NCBI RefSeq assembly: GCF_037811135.1
Contig: NZ_CP149130.1
Coordinates: forward strand, 2,228,501-2,292,500
Reading direction: 5' to 3'
DNA from: Aeromonas rivipollensis
GTDB lineage: Bacteria > Pseudomonadota > Gammaproteobacteria > Enterobacterales > Aeromonadaceae
DNA length: 64,000 nt
The notes under the pieces are model-generated. The model had not been told where the DNA came from and did no database searches. It saw only the letters and a list, made by a program, of their open reading frames with translations. The first letter of the stretch is position 1. Every line of letters begins with the position of its first letter. This document shows, piece by piece, positions 28,950 through 38,223 of this stretch. Both the position numbers and the translations under genes were made by a program.

Positions 28950-31900
28950 ATGGCATTGAAAGACGCCCCTACCTCAGTTCTGCTCGAAAACGTTCTCAGC
29001 CTGATCCATCAGAAATTGCCCAAGAACAGCGCCTCCCTGGTCGAATGCTTCGTCGCCAAGTTCTACGGCAACATGGCGAGCACCGACCTGCACGATCGCA
29101 ATGACAGCGATCTCTACGGGGCGGCGCTCAGCCTGTGGAATGCGCTCAACCAGCGCACCAGCACAGAGCCCTATATCCGGGTCTACAACCCCGAGCTGAC
29201 CCGCCACGGATGGCAGTCTCCCCATACCATCGTCGAGATCATCCTGCAGGACTCTCCCTTCCTGGTGGACTCCATCCGCATGGCCCTCAAGCGCCGTGGC
29301 ATCACGGCCCACATGATGCTGCACCAGCCGCTGCACCTCATTCGCGGCAGCGATGGCAAGATAGGCGCCATTCTGGATCTCGACAACACGGCCTCCCAGA
29401 CCTCGGTCGAGACCGCCTTCCTCATCGAGATCGATCATCTTACGGATGAGGAACAGATGGATGCCCTGACCGCCGAGCTCAACTCGGTAGCAAGGGAAGT
29501 GGCCCTGGCAGTGGGGGACTGGCAACCCATGCTGGGTCGTCTCAACGAGATCATCGAGGAGCTCCCCAAGCGCAAGAACCCGGTCAGCCAGGCAGAGGTC
29601 GACTCCTGCGTCGCCTTCCTGAAATGGGTCGCCGCCCACAACTTCACCCTGATGGGCTATCGCCGTTATGACGTGAAAGCGGTGGAGGGGGATCACGAGA
29701 TCCTGCCGCTGCCGGAGTCGAGCCTCGGCCTGATGAAGAACTCCATCAAGGACGAGGGGCAGCGCCTTGGCAACATGCCCGCCAGCGCCCGTCACGCGGC
29801 CCTGAGCTCCGACTTGCTGATCCTCACCAAGTCCAACAGCAAGTCCCGGGTACACCGCCCGGCCTATGTGGACTACATCGGCATCAAGCGCTTCGACGAA
29901 CAGGGCAAGGTGGTGGGGGAAGATCGCTTCATCGGTCTCTACGCCTCCTCCATCTACAACACCAGTGCCACCCAGATCCCCCTCATCAGCCATCGCCTCG
30001 AGCGCATCATGGCCGCCTCCGGTCACGAGAAGGGTTCCCACGCCTACAAGGCGCTGCTGAACGTGCTGGAAACCTATCCCCGCGACGAGTTGATCCAGGC
30101 CCGGGAAGAGGAGCTGCTGGCCACAGGTCTCGGCGTGCTGGAGATGCAGGAGCGCGACATGCTGCGCCTGTTCGTGCGCCGGGATGTCTACGGCCGCTTC
30201 TTCTCCTGCATGGTCTATGTCACCAAGGAGCGCTACAACACGGCGCTGCGAGTCAAGACCCAACAGATTTTGCAGAAGTATTTTGGCAGCAGCGAAGAGG
30301 TGGAGTTCAACGTCTACTTCACCGAGGGCGTGCTGGCACGGACCCACTACATAGTGCGGGTCAACAACAACAACGTGGATGTGGATGTGAACGAAGTACA
30401 GAACAACCTGATTGAAGCGGCCCGCAGCTGGGACGACCGCCTGGATTCCGTGCTGCTCTCCCATTATGGGGAGGCCCGTGGCAACGAGCTGCGCCGCCGT
30501 TTCAGCACCGCCTTCCCCCGTGCCTACAAGGAAGACGTGCTGCCGGGCTCTGCGGTCGCTGACATCATGGCCCTCGATGGCCTGAGTGAAGCCGAGCCCC
30601 TGGGCATGCTGTTCTACCGCGCCCAGGAAGAAGAGAACGATCGCCGGGTGCGCCTCAAGCTGTTCCACCGCACCGAGCCCATCCATCTCTCTGACGTGCT
30701 GCCCATGCTGGAAAACATGGGGCTGCGTGTCATCGGCGAGACCCCCTATCAGGTACGCACCCCGAGCGGCGAGATCTTCTGGATCCTCGACTTCTCCATG
30801 CTGCTGCGCGGCGATCAGCCATTCGATCTGGCCCAGAGCCAGCAGCGCTTCCAGCAGGCCTTCGCCGCCATCTGGAACAAGACCCTGGAAGATGACGGCT
30901 TCAACCGTCTGGTGCTGGGGGCCGGCCTCACCGGTCGTCAGGTCTCTGTGCTGCGCGCCTATGCGAAATACATGCGCCAGACCGGTGTCTCCTTCAGCCA
31001 GTCCTATATCGAGGAGACCCTGACCCGTTACCCCGACATCGCAGAGCTGCTGTTCACCCTGTTCGAGCAGCGCCTCAATCCCGCGATCAAGCAGGATGCC
31101 AAGGTACAGGTCAAGCTGCACGAGCAGCTCGCCGCCAAGCTGGATCAGGTGGCGAACCTGGACGACGATCGCATCATCCGCCGCTACATGGAGATGATCG
31201 ACGCCACCCTGCGCACCAACTACTACCAGCCGGATCAGGAGGGTCAGGCCAAGCCCTACATCTCCTTCAAGCTGGCCCCGGCCAGCATCACCGACATGCC
31301 GCTGCCGCTGCCGAAATTCGAGATCTTCGTCTACTCGCCGCGGGTGGAAGGGGTGCATCTGCGCTGGGGCAAGGTGGCCCGTGGCGGCCTGCGCTGGTCC
31401 GATCGCAAGGAGGACTTCCGTACCGAGGTGCTGGGTCTGGTCAAGGCGCAGCAGGTGAAGAACACCGTCATAGTGCCGGTTGGCGCCAAGGGCGGCTTCT
31501 ATTGCAAGCAGATGCCGGTGGGGGCGCCCCGCGCCGTCATCCAGGAAGAGGGCAAGGCCTGCTATCGCCTCTTCATTCGCGGCCTGCTTGATGTCACCGA
31601 CAACATCATCAAGGGGGAGGTGATCCCGCCGAAATCCGTGGTACGCCACGACGAGGATGACTACTACCTGGTCGTGGCCGCCGACAAGGGCACCGCCACC
31701 TTCTCCGACATCGCCAACGAGATAAGCCAGGAGTATGGCCACTGGCTCGGCGATGCCTTCGCCTCCGGCGGCTCGGTCGGTTATGACCACAAGAAGATGG
31801 GCATCACGGCGCGTGGCGCCTGGGAATCGGTCAAGCGTCACTTCCGCGAGATCGGCGTCAACTGCCAGACCACCGACTTCACCTGCGTGGGGATAGGTGA

Positions 31901-33791
31901 CATGGCCGGCGATGTCTTCGGCAACGGCATGCTGCTCTCCGAACACACCCAGCTGGTGGGCGCCTTCAACCACATGCACATCTTCATCGACCCGACTCCC
32001 GATGCGGCCAAGAGCTTCGTCGAGCGCAAGCGGCTGTTCGAGCTGCCGGGTTCGAGCTGGGATGACTACAACCGTGAGCTCATCTCCGTAGGGGGCGGCA
32101 TCTTCCTGCGCTCCGCCAAGTCCATCAAGCTGAGCCCGCAAATTCAGACCCTGCTCGGCACCGACAAGGCCAGCATGGCGCCGAACGAGCTGATCAAGGC
32201 GCTGCTCTGCCTCAACGTGGACCTGCTCTGGAACGGCGGCATCGGCACCTATGTGAAGAGCGCCCGCGAGAGCGACGCCGACGTAGGGGATCGCAGCAAC
32301 GACGTGCTGCGGGTCAATGGCCGTGACTTGCGTGCCCGCATCGTGGGCGAGGGTGGCAACCTTGGCTTCACTCAGCTTGGTCGGGTGGAGTACGCCAGCC
32401 AGGGCGGTCACATCAACACCGACTTTACCGACAACGTGGGCGGGGTGGATTGCTCCGACAACGAGGTCAACATCAAGATACTGCTGAACCAGCTGGTGGC
32501 CGCCGGTGACATGACCCTCAAGCAGCGCAACCAGATGCTGTACGAGATGACCGATGATGTGGCGCAGATCGTCATTACCAACGCCTATCGCCAGTCCCAG
32601 TCCATCTCGGTGACCGCTTTCCGTGGCGCCGAGCAGTTGAAAGAGCAGCAACGCTTCATCCAGGGGCTGGAGCGTGAAGGCAAGCTGGACCGCGCGCTGG
32701 AGTTCCTGCCCTCCGACGAGGAGCTCTCCGAGCGGATGGCGGCAGGGCAGGGGCTGACCCGTCCCGAGCTGGCGGTGCTGGTGGCCTACGGCAAGATGGT
32801 ACTGAAAGAGCAGCTCAACTGCCCGGAAGTGACCGAAGAGCCCTTCCTCGCCAACATGCTGGTCACCAGCTTCCCGGCCCAGTTGCAGCAGCAGTTCGGT
32901 GCCGAGCTGGCCCAGCATCCCCTGCGGGGCGAAATCATCGCGACCCGGGTGGCCAACATGCTGGTCAACGACATGGGGCTCAACTTCGCCAGTCGGATGA
33001 AGGACGAAACCGGTGCCTCGGTGGCGGAAGTGGCCTGCTGCTTCGCCATGGCCCGTGAGGTGTTCGGTCTGGGCACCCTGTGGCGTGACATCGAAGGCTG
33101 TGACAACCTGGTGAGTGCAGAGACCCAGCTCGAGATGATGTTCTACAGCCGCCGCATAGTGCGCCGTGCCACCCGCTGGTTCCTGCGTGCCCGCAACCGC
33201 AGCTGGAGCATAGGGGAGAACATCGCCTTCTTCCGTCCGGCCTTCGAGACCCTGGGGGAGCATCTCTACGAGGTGATGGACGAGAGCGAAGTGGCCGAGC
33301 ATCGCCAGGCCGTCGCCGCCCTGGTGGCCAAACAGGTGCCGGAAGCCATCGCCCGCCAGGTCGCGCATATGAGCAGTCTCTTCTCCAGCCTGGATCTGGC
33401 GCAGATTGCCGCGGAGCACAAGACCGACATAGTGCGCGCCGCCAATGTCTACTATCGCCTCGGCGCCAAGCTGGATCTGCACTGGTTCCTCGAGCAGATC
33501 AACCATCAGCCGGTGGGCAACCACTGGCAGGCGATGGCCCGGGCCTCCTTCCGCGAGGATCTGGACTGGCAGCAACGCAGCCTCACCTCAGTGGTACTGG
33601 AAGGGTGCAAAGAGCAGGGAGAATGCGCTACCATACTGGCCGACTGGATTTCGGAGCATGAGCAACTCTTGTCCCGTTGGACCCATATGTTGGCCGACTT
33701 CAAGACCACGAGCACTCACGAGTTCGCCAAGTTCTCGGTGGCCTTGCGAGAGTTGAACCTGCTCCAGTTGAATTGCCGAACCTCGGCATAA
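28950..33791 (+). CDS. gdhB: NAD-specific glutamate dehydrogenase, large (180 kDa) type
   Basis: 1613 residues, the size of the L_180 class. It oxidises glutamate to 2-oxoglutarate and ammonium with NAD, a catabolic route. The N-terminal ~700 residues form the regulatory ACT-like region (SPFLVDSIRMALKRRGI, LMGYRRYDVK). The catalytic core follows, with HLRWGKVARGGLRWSDRKED, VIVPVGAKGGFYCK and ADKGTATFSDIAN, and the Rossmann part GVGIGDMAGDVFGNGMLLS. A C-terminal helical domain ends the protein. An AAGGAA site precedes ATG 28950. Confidence 0.96.
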   Translation: MALKDAPTSVLLENVLSLIHQKLPKNSASLVECFVAKFYGNMASTDLHDRNDSDLYGAALSLWNALNQRTSTEPYIRVYNPELTRHGWQSPHTIVEIILQDSPFLVDSIRMALKRRGITAHMMLHQPLHLIRGSDGKIGAILDLDNTASQTSVETAFLIEIDHLTDEEQMDALTAELNSVAREVALAVGDWQPMLGRLNEIIEELPKRKNPVSQAEVDSCVAFLKWVAAHNFTLMGYRRYDVKAVEGDHEILPLPESSLGLMKNSIKDEGQRLGNMPASARHAALSSDLLILTKSNSKSRVHRPAYVDYIGIKRFDEQGKVVGEDRFIGLYASSIYNTSATQIPLISHRLERIMAASGHEKGSHAYKALLNVLETYPRDELIQAREEELLATGLGVLEMQERDMLRLFVRRDVYGRFFSCMVYVTKERYNTALRVKTQQILQKYFGSSEEVEFNVYFTEGVLARTHYIVRVNNNNVDVDVNEVQNNLIEAARSWDDRLDSVLLSHYGEARGNELRRRFSTAFPRAYKEDVLPGSAVADIMALDGLSEAEPLGMLFYRAQEEENDRRVRLKLFHRTEPIHLSDVLPMLENMGLRVIGETPYQVRTPSGEIFWILDFSMLLRGDQPFDLAQSQQRFQQAFAAIWNKTLEDDGFNRLVLGAGLTGRQVSVLRAYAKYMRQTGVSFSQSYIEETLTRYPDIAELLFTLFEQRLNPAIKQDAKVQVKLHEQLAAKLDQVANLDDDRIIRRYMEMIDATLRTNYYQPDQEGQAKPYISFKLAPASITDMPLPLPKFEIFVYSPRVEGVHLRWGKVARGGLRWSDRKEDFRTEVLGLVKAQQVKNTVIVPVGAKGGFYCKQMPVGAPRAVIQEEGKACYRLFIRGLLDVTDNIIKGEVIPPKSVVRHDEDDYYLVVAADKGTATFSDIANEISQEYGHWLGDAFASGGSVGYDHKKMGITARGAWESVKRHFREIGVNCQTTDFTCVGIGDMAGDVFGNGMLLSEHTQLVGAFNHMHIFIDPTPDAAKSFVERKRLFELPGSSWDDYNRELISVGGGIFLRSAKSIKLSPQIQTLLGTDKASMAPNELIKALLCLNVDLLWNGGIGTYVKSARESDADVGDRSNDVLRVNGRDLRARIVGEGGNLGFTQLGRVEYASQGGHINTDFTDNVGGVDCSDNEVNIKILLNQLVAAGDMTLKQRNQMLYEMTDDVAQIVITNAYRQSQSISVTAFRGAEQLKEQQRFIQGLEREGKLDRALEFLPSDEELSERMAAGQGLTRPELAVLVAYGKMVLKEQLNCPEVTEEPFLANMLVTSFPAQLQQQFGAELAQHPLRGEIIATRVANMLVNDMGLNFASRMKDETGASVAEVACCFAMAREVFGLGTLWRDIEGCDNLVSAETQLEMMFYSRRIVRRATRWFLRARNRSWSIGENIAFFRPAFETLGEHLYEVMDESEVAEHRQAVAALVAKQVPEAIARQVAHMSSLFSSLDLAQIAAEHKTDIVRAANVYYRLGAKLDLHWFLEQINHQPVGNHWQAMARASFREDLDWQQRSLTSVVLEGCKEQGECATILADWISEHEQLLSRWTHMLADFKTTSTHEFAKFSVALRELNLLQLNCRTSA

Positions 33792-33796
33792 CCCCA

Positions 33797-33828
33797 AAAG
33801 CCCCGGCCAGTTGCCGGGGCTTTTTTAA
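33797..33828 (+). terminator. Terminator after gdhB
   Basis: 12 bp stem AAAAGCCCCGGC/GCCGGGGCTTTT with a 5-base loop and six T. It lies only 10 bases before the pyrD start. Confidence 0.88.
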
Positions 33829-33837
33829 GGAGCAAAC

Positions 33838-34848
33838 ATGCTGTACCCCCTCGCCAGGCATTTTCTGTTCAAACTCAATCCGGAACAGGCACACGATCTC
33901 TCCATCAAGTATTTGCCCCGCCTTCTCGGTACACCGCTCGATTGTTTCTTCCGTCATTCACTCCCCCAACGCCCCGTCACTGTCATGGGGCTTAATTTTG
34001 CCAATCCGGTGGGACTGGCTGCCGGCCTCGATAAAGACGGGGAGTGTATCGACGCATTTGGTGCCATGGGGTTCGGCTTTATTGAAGTAGGCACTGTGAC
34101 CCCCAAGCCCCAGAGCGGAAATGACAAACCGCGGTTGTTCCGGGTAATTCCGGCGGAAGGGATCATCAACCGGATGGGATTCAACAACAAAGGTGTCGAT
34201 CATCTGGTGGCCAAGGTGAAAGAGGCCAAATATCAGGGGGTGATTGGCATCAATATCGGCAAGAACAAGGACACCCCCATCGAGCAGGGCAAGGACGATT
34301 ATCTGATCTGCATGGACAAGGTTTATGATCATGCCGGTTATATTGCCGTCAATATCTCTTCTCCCAACACCCCGGGGCTGCGTTCGCTGCAATATGGTGA
34401 GGCGCTGGATGAATTGCTGGCTGCCCTCAAGGCTCGGCAGCAGGAGCTGGCCGCGCAATATAAGAAGTACGTCCCCCTCGCCGTTAAAATTGCCCCCGAC
34501 CTCAGCCTGGATGAAATTAATCAGGTAGCCGCCTCCTTGATCAAAAACGGGATCGATGGCGTCATCGCCACCAATACCACCCTGGAGCGCGACATGATTT
34601 ATGACATGCCCCATGCCGGTGAAGCCGGTGGCCTCAGCGGCCGTCCGCTCCAGCACAAGAGCACAGAGGTGATCCGCCAGCTGGCCAAGGCCCTCAATGG
34701 GGCCCTGCCTATCATTGGGGTGGGCGGTATTGACAGCGCCATGGCCGCCCGGGAGAAATTGGCGGCGGGTGCCAGTCTGGTCCAGATTTACAGTGGCTTT
34801 ATTTATAAGGGCCCGAGTCTGGTCAAAGAGATCGTTACCCATATTTAA
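33838..34848 (+). CDS. pyrD: Dihydroorotate dehydrogenase (quinone), class 2
   Basis: 336 residues. It oxidises dihydroorotate to orotate in pyrimidine synthesis, passing electrons to quinone at the inner membrane. The N-terminal amphipathic helices ([20 protein letters not shown]) mark class 2. FMN and substrate motifs are [45 protein letters not shown] (catalytic Ser nearby) and IIGVGGIDS. With a terminator directly upstream, its promoter must overlap the end of gdhB or depend on readthrough. Confidence 0.97.
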   Translation: MLYPLARHFLFKLNPEQAHDLSIKYLPRLLGTPLDCFFRHSLPQRPVTVMGLNFANPVGLAAGLDKDGECIDAFGAMGFGFIEVGTVTPKPQSGNDKPRLFRVIPAEGIINRMGFNNKGVDHLVAKVKEAKYQGVIGINIGKNKDTPIEQGKDDYLICMDKVYDHAGYIAVNISSPNTPGLRSLQYGEALDELLAALKARQQELAAQYKKYVPLAVKIAPDLSLDEINQVAASLIKNGIDGVIATNTTLERDMIYDMPHAGEAGGLSGRPLQHKSTEVIRQLAKALNGALPIIGVGGIDSAMAAREKLAAGASLVQIYSGFIYKGPSLVKEIVTHI

Positions 34849-34875
34849 AAGATAACCGCTTGCCCTTATTTAAAG

Positions 34876-34904
34876 TTGCTCAAATTCTCGACATGGAATA
34901 AAGT
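34876..34904 (+). promoter_or_regulatory. Possible promoter of zapC
   Basis: TTGCTC (-35), 17 bases, TAAAGT (-10), ending 29 bases before the zapC ATG. Confidence 0.4.
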
Positions 34905-34933
34905 CGAGGGACGGCTTAAGTAAGGGCAACTCC

Positions 34934-35470
34934 ATGTGTATCCAACCCAATGACAATTGGCAGTGGCATTATGATGCTCAGGATGATCGTCTGATGCTGG
35001 ATTTATCCGATCGCATGATATTCGCCACCGAATATAAGGGGCGACAACTCGTCCCCAGCTCCTTCACGACCCAGCCCTTTTGTGTCGACGATGCCGCCCT
35101 CTATTATCAATTGATGGACAAGGCCGCCGAACTCGATTGGAGTGTTCCCCATCAGGTTCAGCTGGTACTCAATGCCATCGCCGTCAGCCGCTTTTATAAA
35201 CCCCTGATGCCACAAAGCTGGTTCTTTCATGAACAGCAGACTCATTGCTCGCCGGATATGGGCTCCCTGGTGTGGATGCAGACATCCCATGGCAGGGGAG
35301 AGTTCATGGTCATCGAGGCCGGAGAACAGGCGAGCGTCTGCCTGAACCTGACCGAGGAATTGGTGCTGACCGCCAGCAAGATCCTGCCAAGGTTCGCGGT
35401 GATCAAGGTGATGAATAACCGGATGCAGACCAGGACCCGTGCCCAGGCACAATATCGACAGGTCAGCTGA
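34934..35470 (+). CDS. zapC: Cell division protein ZapC
   Basis: 178 residues, similar along its length to E. coli ZapC (YcbW): MCIQPNDNWQWHYDAQDDRLMLDL, then FCVDDAALYYQLMDKA, VLNAIAVSRFYKPLMPQSW and the C-terminal IKVMNNRM. It bundles FtsZ filaments at the division ring in the cytoplasm. Its position after pyrD and before rlmKL is the conserved order. The stretch 35471-35749 downstream holds no gene that I can support. Confidence 0.92.
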   Translation: MCIQPNDNWQWHYDAQDDRLMLDLSDRMIFATEYKGRQLVPSSFTTQPFCVDDAALYYQLMDKAAELDWSVPHQVQLVLNAIAVSRFYKPLMPQSWFFHEQQTHCSPDMGSLVWMQTSHGRGEFMVIEAGEQASVCLNLTEELVLTASKILPRFAVIKVMNNRMQTRTRAQAQYRQVS

Positions 35471-35749
35471 TGCTGCCTCTGCACGTTATTTTTGGTTGAT
35501 ATTCATACGCCCTCGGAATAACCGACGCCGATTATTTATCGCTCGTCTCTCCCATGCCCTTGCGGCAGCTTCCTTGAGTCAATTCGTCGCCGTTCGGCGC
35601 ATGCCCTTCTGCACTGGATATTGAGTCGCGTCATCGAGCCCGCGCCCCTGTGCTGGCGACAAGAGCAGAAACGGGGGCATTGCGCCGACCAGCACCCTTT
35701 ATATTCGCGCGAACCCCAAGGTTCGGATGCCGAGTGCGGGCCGATAAGG

Positions 35750-35755
35750 TATAAT
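35750..35755 (+). promoter_or_regulatory. -10 element before rlmKL
   Basis: TATAAT 35 bases before the chosen start codon. The -35 region is weak. An in-frame ATG at 35754 overlaps this element and is therefore unlikely to be the start. Confidence 0.5.
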
Positions 35756-35789
35756 GCGGCACTATTTTTATGGCATCCCCGTGAGCGTG

Positions 35790-37925
35790 ATGAAAGAATT
35801 TTTTGCAACCTGCCCCAAGGGGCTGGAAAACCTGCTGGCCGTCGAGCTGACCACCCTGGGCGCGGAGCAGGTCCGTGAGACCGTGGCCGGCGTCCACTTC
35901 AAAGGCGAACTGGCCATCGGCTACAAGGCCTGCCTGTGGAGCCGTTTCGCCTCCCGCATCGTGCTGGTGCTCTCCGAATTCCAGATGAACGACGATCTGG
36001 ATCTCTATCTCGGTGCCCACACCATTCCCTGGGAAGAGCACTTCCCCGGTACCGCCACCATTGCCGTGGACTTTACCGGTACCAACCCGGCCATTCGCAA
36101 CACCCAGTACGGCGCGCTGAAGATCAAGGATGCCATCGTTGACCGCTTCACCAAGCGCGGCCATGTGCGCCCGGACGTCGACAAGAAGTCGCCGGACATT
36201 CGCATCATGGCGCACTTGGGCAAGGGCAAGGCCAACATCACCCTGGACCTGTCAGGCCCGGCGCTGCATCAGCGCTTCTACCGTCAGGGCACAGGCGAGG
36301 CGCCCCTGAAAGAGAACCTGGCCTGCGCCATGATTGCTCGCAGCGGCTGGACCGGCGAGCCCATGATGGACCCCATGTGCGGCTCAGGTACCCTGCTCAT
36401 CGAAGCGGCCTTCATCGCTGCCGACATGGCGCCGGCCCTGCGCCGGGAGCGCTTCGGTTTCGATCGCTGGCTGCAACACGATGGCGATCTGTGGCAGAGC
36501 CTGATGATGGAAGCCCAGGTGCGCGCCAAGCGTGGCATGCAGCGCTGCGAGGTGAAGCTGTTTGGCTGCGATGCCGACCCCCGCGTGCTGATGAAGGCCC
36601 GCGACAACGCCAAGGCGGCCGGTGTGGCCCACCTCATCACCTTCAAGCAGGCCGACGTGACCGCGCTTGAGAACCCGTTGCCGATGCCGGCTGTGGAAGG
36701 GGAGGCCCGCGAAGTCGGCATGCTCATCTCCAACCCGCCCTATGGCGAGCGTCTGGGAGAGTTCCCGGCCCTGCTGGAAGTGCACCAGGCCCTGGGCGAT
36801 GCCCTGCGCCGCAGCTTCCAGGGCTGGAAGGTCACCATTCTGTCTGCCTCGCCTGAGCTGCTGAGTTGCCTGCGCCTGCGGGCCGACAAGCAATATCGCC
36901 TGTTCAACGGGGCGCTGGAGTGCCAGCTGCGCAACTACCAGATAGCGCTCGACTCCGTGGCCTCCCAGAAAGAGGTGGCCCAGGACTTTGCAAACCGTCT
37001 GCGCAAGAATCTGAAGACCCTCGAGAAGTGGGCCAGCAAGGAGGGGATCGACTGCTATCGCCTCTATGACGCCGACTTGCCGGAATACAACGCCGCCATC
37101 GACCGCTATCGGGATTACCTGGTGGTGCAGGAGTACGCCGCGCCCAAGGACATCCCCGCCCAGAAGACCCGTCAGCGCCTGCTCGACATGGTGCAGGCCG
37201 CCATCAAGGTGACCGGTATGGACGGCGAGAAGGTGATCCTGAAGGTGCGCGAGCGTCAGGAAGGCAAGCAGCAGTACCAGAAGCTCTCCGAAGAGCAGCA
37301 CCGGATGGAGGTGCAGGAGTACGGCGCCCGTCTGTGGGTCAACCTCTACGACTACCTGGATACCGGCCTCTTCCTCGACCATCGTCAGACCCGTCGCATG
37401 CTGGGTCAGATGGCCCGTGGCAAGCGCTTCCTGAACCTGTTCGCCTACACCGGCAGTGCCACCGTGCACGCGGGCCTTGGCGGGGCGAGCGAAACCACCA
37501 CTGTGGATATGTCCCACACCTACCTCAACTGGGCGCAGGACAACATGCGGCTCAACTCGCTGGTGGGCCGTCAGCACAAGTTCGTCCAGGTCGATTGCCT
37601 GAAGTGGCTCTCCGAGGCCGAAGATCAGTACGATCTCATCTTCATCGATCCGCCCACCTTCTCCAACTCCAAGCGGATGGACGAGAGCTTCGACGTGCAG
37701 CGGGATCACCTGCTGCTGATGCAGCACCTCAAACGCCTGCTGGCGGTGGACGGCACCCTGGTGTTCTCCAACAACAAGCGCCACTTCAAGATGGATCTGG
37801 CCGGTCTCGAGGCCGCTGGCCTCAAGGCCCAGAACATCACCGGCAAGACCCGGCCCAAGGATTTTGAGCGCAACCAGCATATCCACAACTGCTGGATCAT
37901 CACCCACGCCGAGACGCAGGCCTGA
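35790..37925 (+). CDS. rlmL: 23S rRNA methyltransferase RlmKL (G2445 N2 and G2069 N7)
   Basis: 711 residues, a fusion of two SAM methyltransferases as in E. coli RlmL/RlmK. N-terminal ferredoxin-like and THUMP domains (MKEFFATCPKGLENLL onward) precede the first MTase with DPMCGSGTLLIEAAFIAADMAP and the N2-G motif SNPPYGERLGE. The second MTase holds NLFAYTGSATVHAGLGGASE and DLIFIDPPTFSNSKRM. ATG 35790 aligns with E. coli. The stop overlaps the next gene by one base. Confidence 0.97.
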   Translation: MKEFFATCPKGLENLLAVELTTLGAEQVRETVAGVHFKGELAIGYKACLWSRFASRIVLVLSEFQMNDDLDLYLGAHTIPWEEHFPGTATIAVDFTGTNPAIRNTQYGALKIKDAIVDRFTKRGHVRPDVDKKSPDIRIMAHLGKGKANITLDLSGPALHQRFYRQGTGEAPLKENLACAMIARSGWTGEPMMDPMCGSGTLLIEAAFIAADMAPALRRERFGFDRWLQHDGDLWQSLMMEAQVRAKRGMQRCEVKLFGCDADPRVLMKARDNAKAAGVAHLITFKQADVTALENPLPMPAVEGEAREVGMLISNPPYGERLGEFPALLEVHQALGDALRRSFQGWKVTILSASPELLSCLRLRADKQYRLFNGALECQLRNYQIALDSVASQKEVAQDFANRLRKNLKTLEKWASKEGIDCYRLYDADLPEYNAAIDRYRDYLVVQEYAAPKDIPAQKTRQRLLDMVQAAIKVTGMDGEKVILKVRERQEGKQQYQKLSEEQHRMEVQEYGARLWVNLYDYLDTGLFLDHRQTRRMLGQMARGKRFLNLFAYTGSATVHAGLGGASETTTVDMSHTYLNWAQDNMRLNSLVGRQHKFVQVDCLKWLSEAEDQYDLIFIDPPTFSNSKRMDESFDVQRDHLLLMQHLKRLLAVDGTLVFSNNKRHFKMDLAGLEAAGLKAQNITGKTRPKDFERNQHIHNCWIITHAETQA

Positions 37926-38155
37926 TGCTGACCCTGTTTCACACCGACGGCTGCCACCTGTGCGAACAGGCCTGGGCGCTGGTGGAGGAGGCTGGCCTTG
38001 CCGCCAGTACTCGCCAGTGTGACATCATGGAGGACGAGCAGTGGCTTGCGGCCTACCGGGTGCGCATCCCTGTGCTGCGGGATGACGCCGGCCGTGAACT
38101 GGGCTGGCCCTTCACTCTGGCAGAGCTCAAGGGCTGGCTTGCCCGTCAGGGGTGA
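37925..38155 (+). CDS. Glutaredoxin-like small protein
   Basis: 76 residues with a shortened thioredoxin fold. The redox pair is CHLC at residues 10-13 (DGCHLCEQAW), the cis-Pro loop is VRIPVLRD, and the end is a helix (LAELKGWLARQG). It probably acts as a thiol-disulfide exchanger in the cytoplasm. The start shares one base with the rlmL stop (TGATG), so it is translationally coupled. Confidence 0.85.
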   Translation: MLTLFHTDGCHLCEQAWALVEEAGLAASTRQCDIMEDEQWLAAYRVRIPVLRDDAGRELGWPFTLAELKGWLARQG

Positions 38156-38171
38156 GGCTGATTTGACGATG

Positions 38172-38202
38172 AAACGGGGGCAGAGTCTGCCGCCCGTTTT
38201 TT
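38172..38202 (+). terminator. Terminator between glutaredoxin-like gene and uup
   Basis: About 13 bp stem (AAACGGG then GGCAGA, pairing with TCTGCC and CCCGTTT) with one bulged base, followed by six T. Confidence 0.7.
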
Positions 38203-38223
38203 CATAAGTAACAAGGAACAAAC

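Noticed and set aside
28974..33575. 1533-residue open frame antisense to gdhB
   Set aside because: High GC keeps the opposite frame open; the product is compositionally odd and matches no family, while gdhB is clear.
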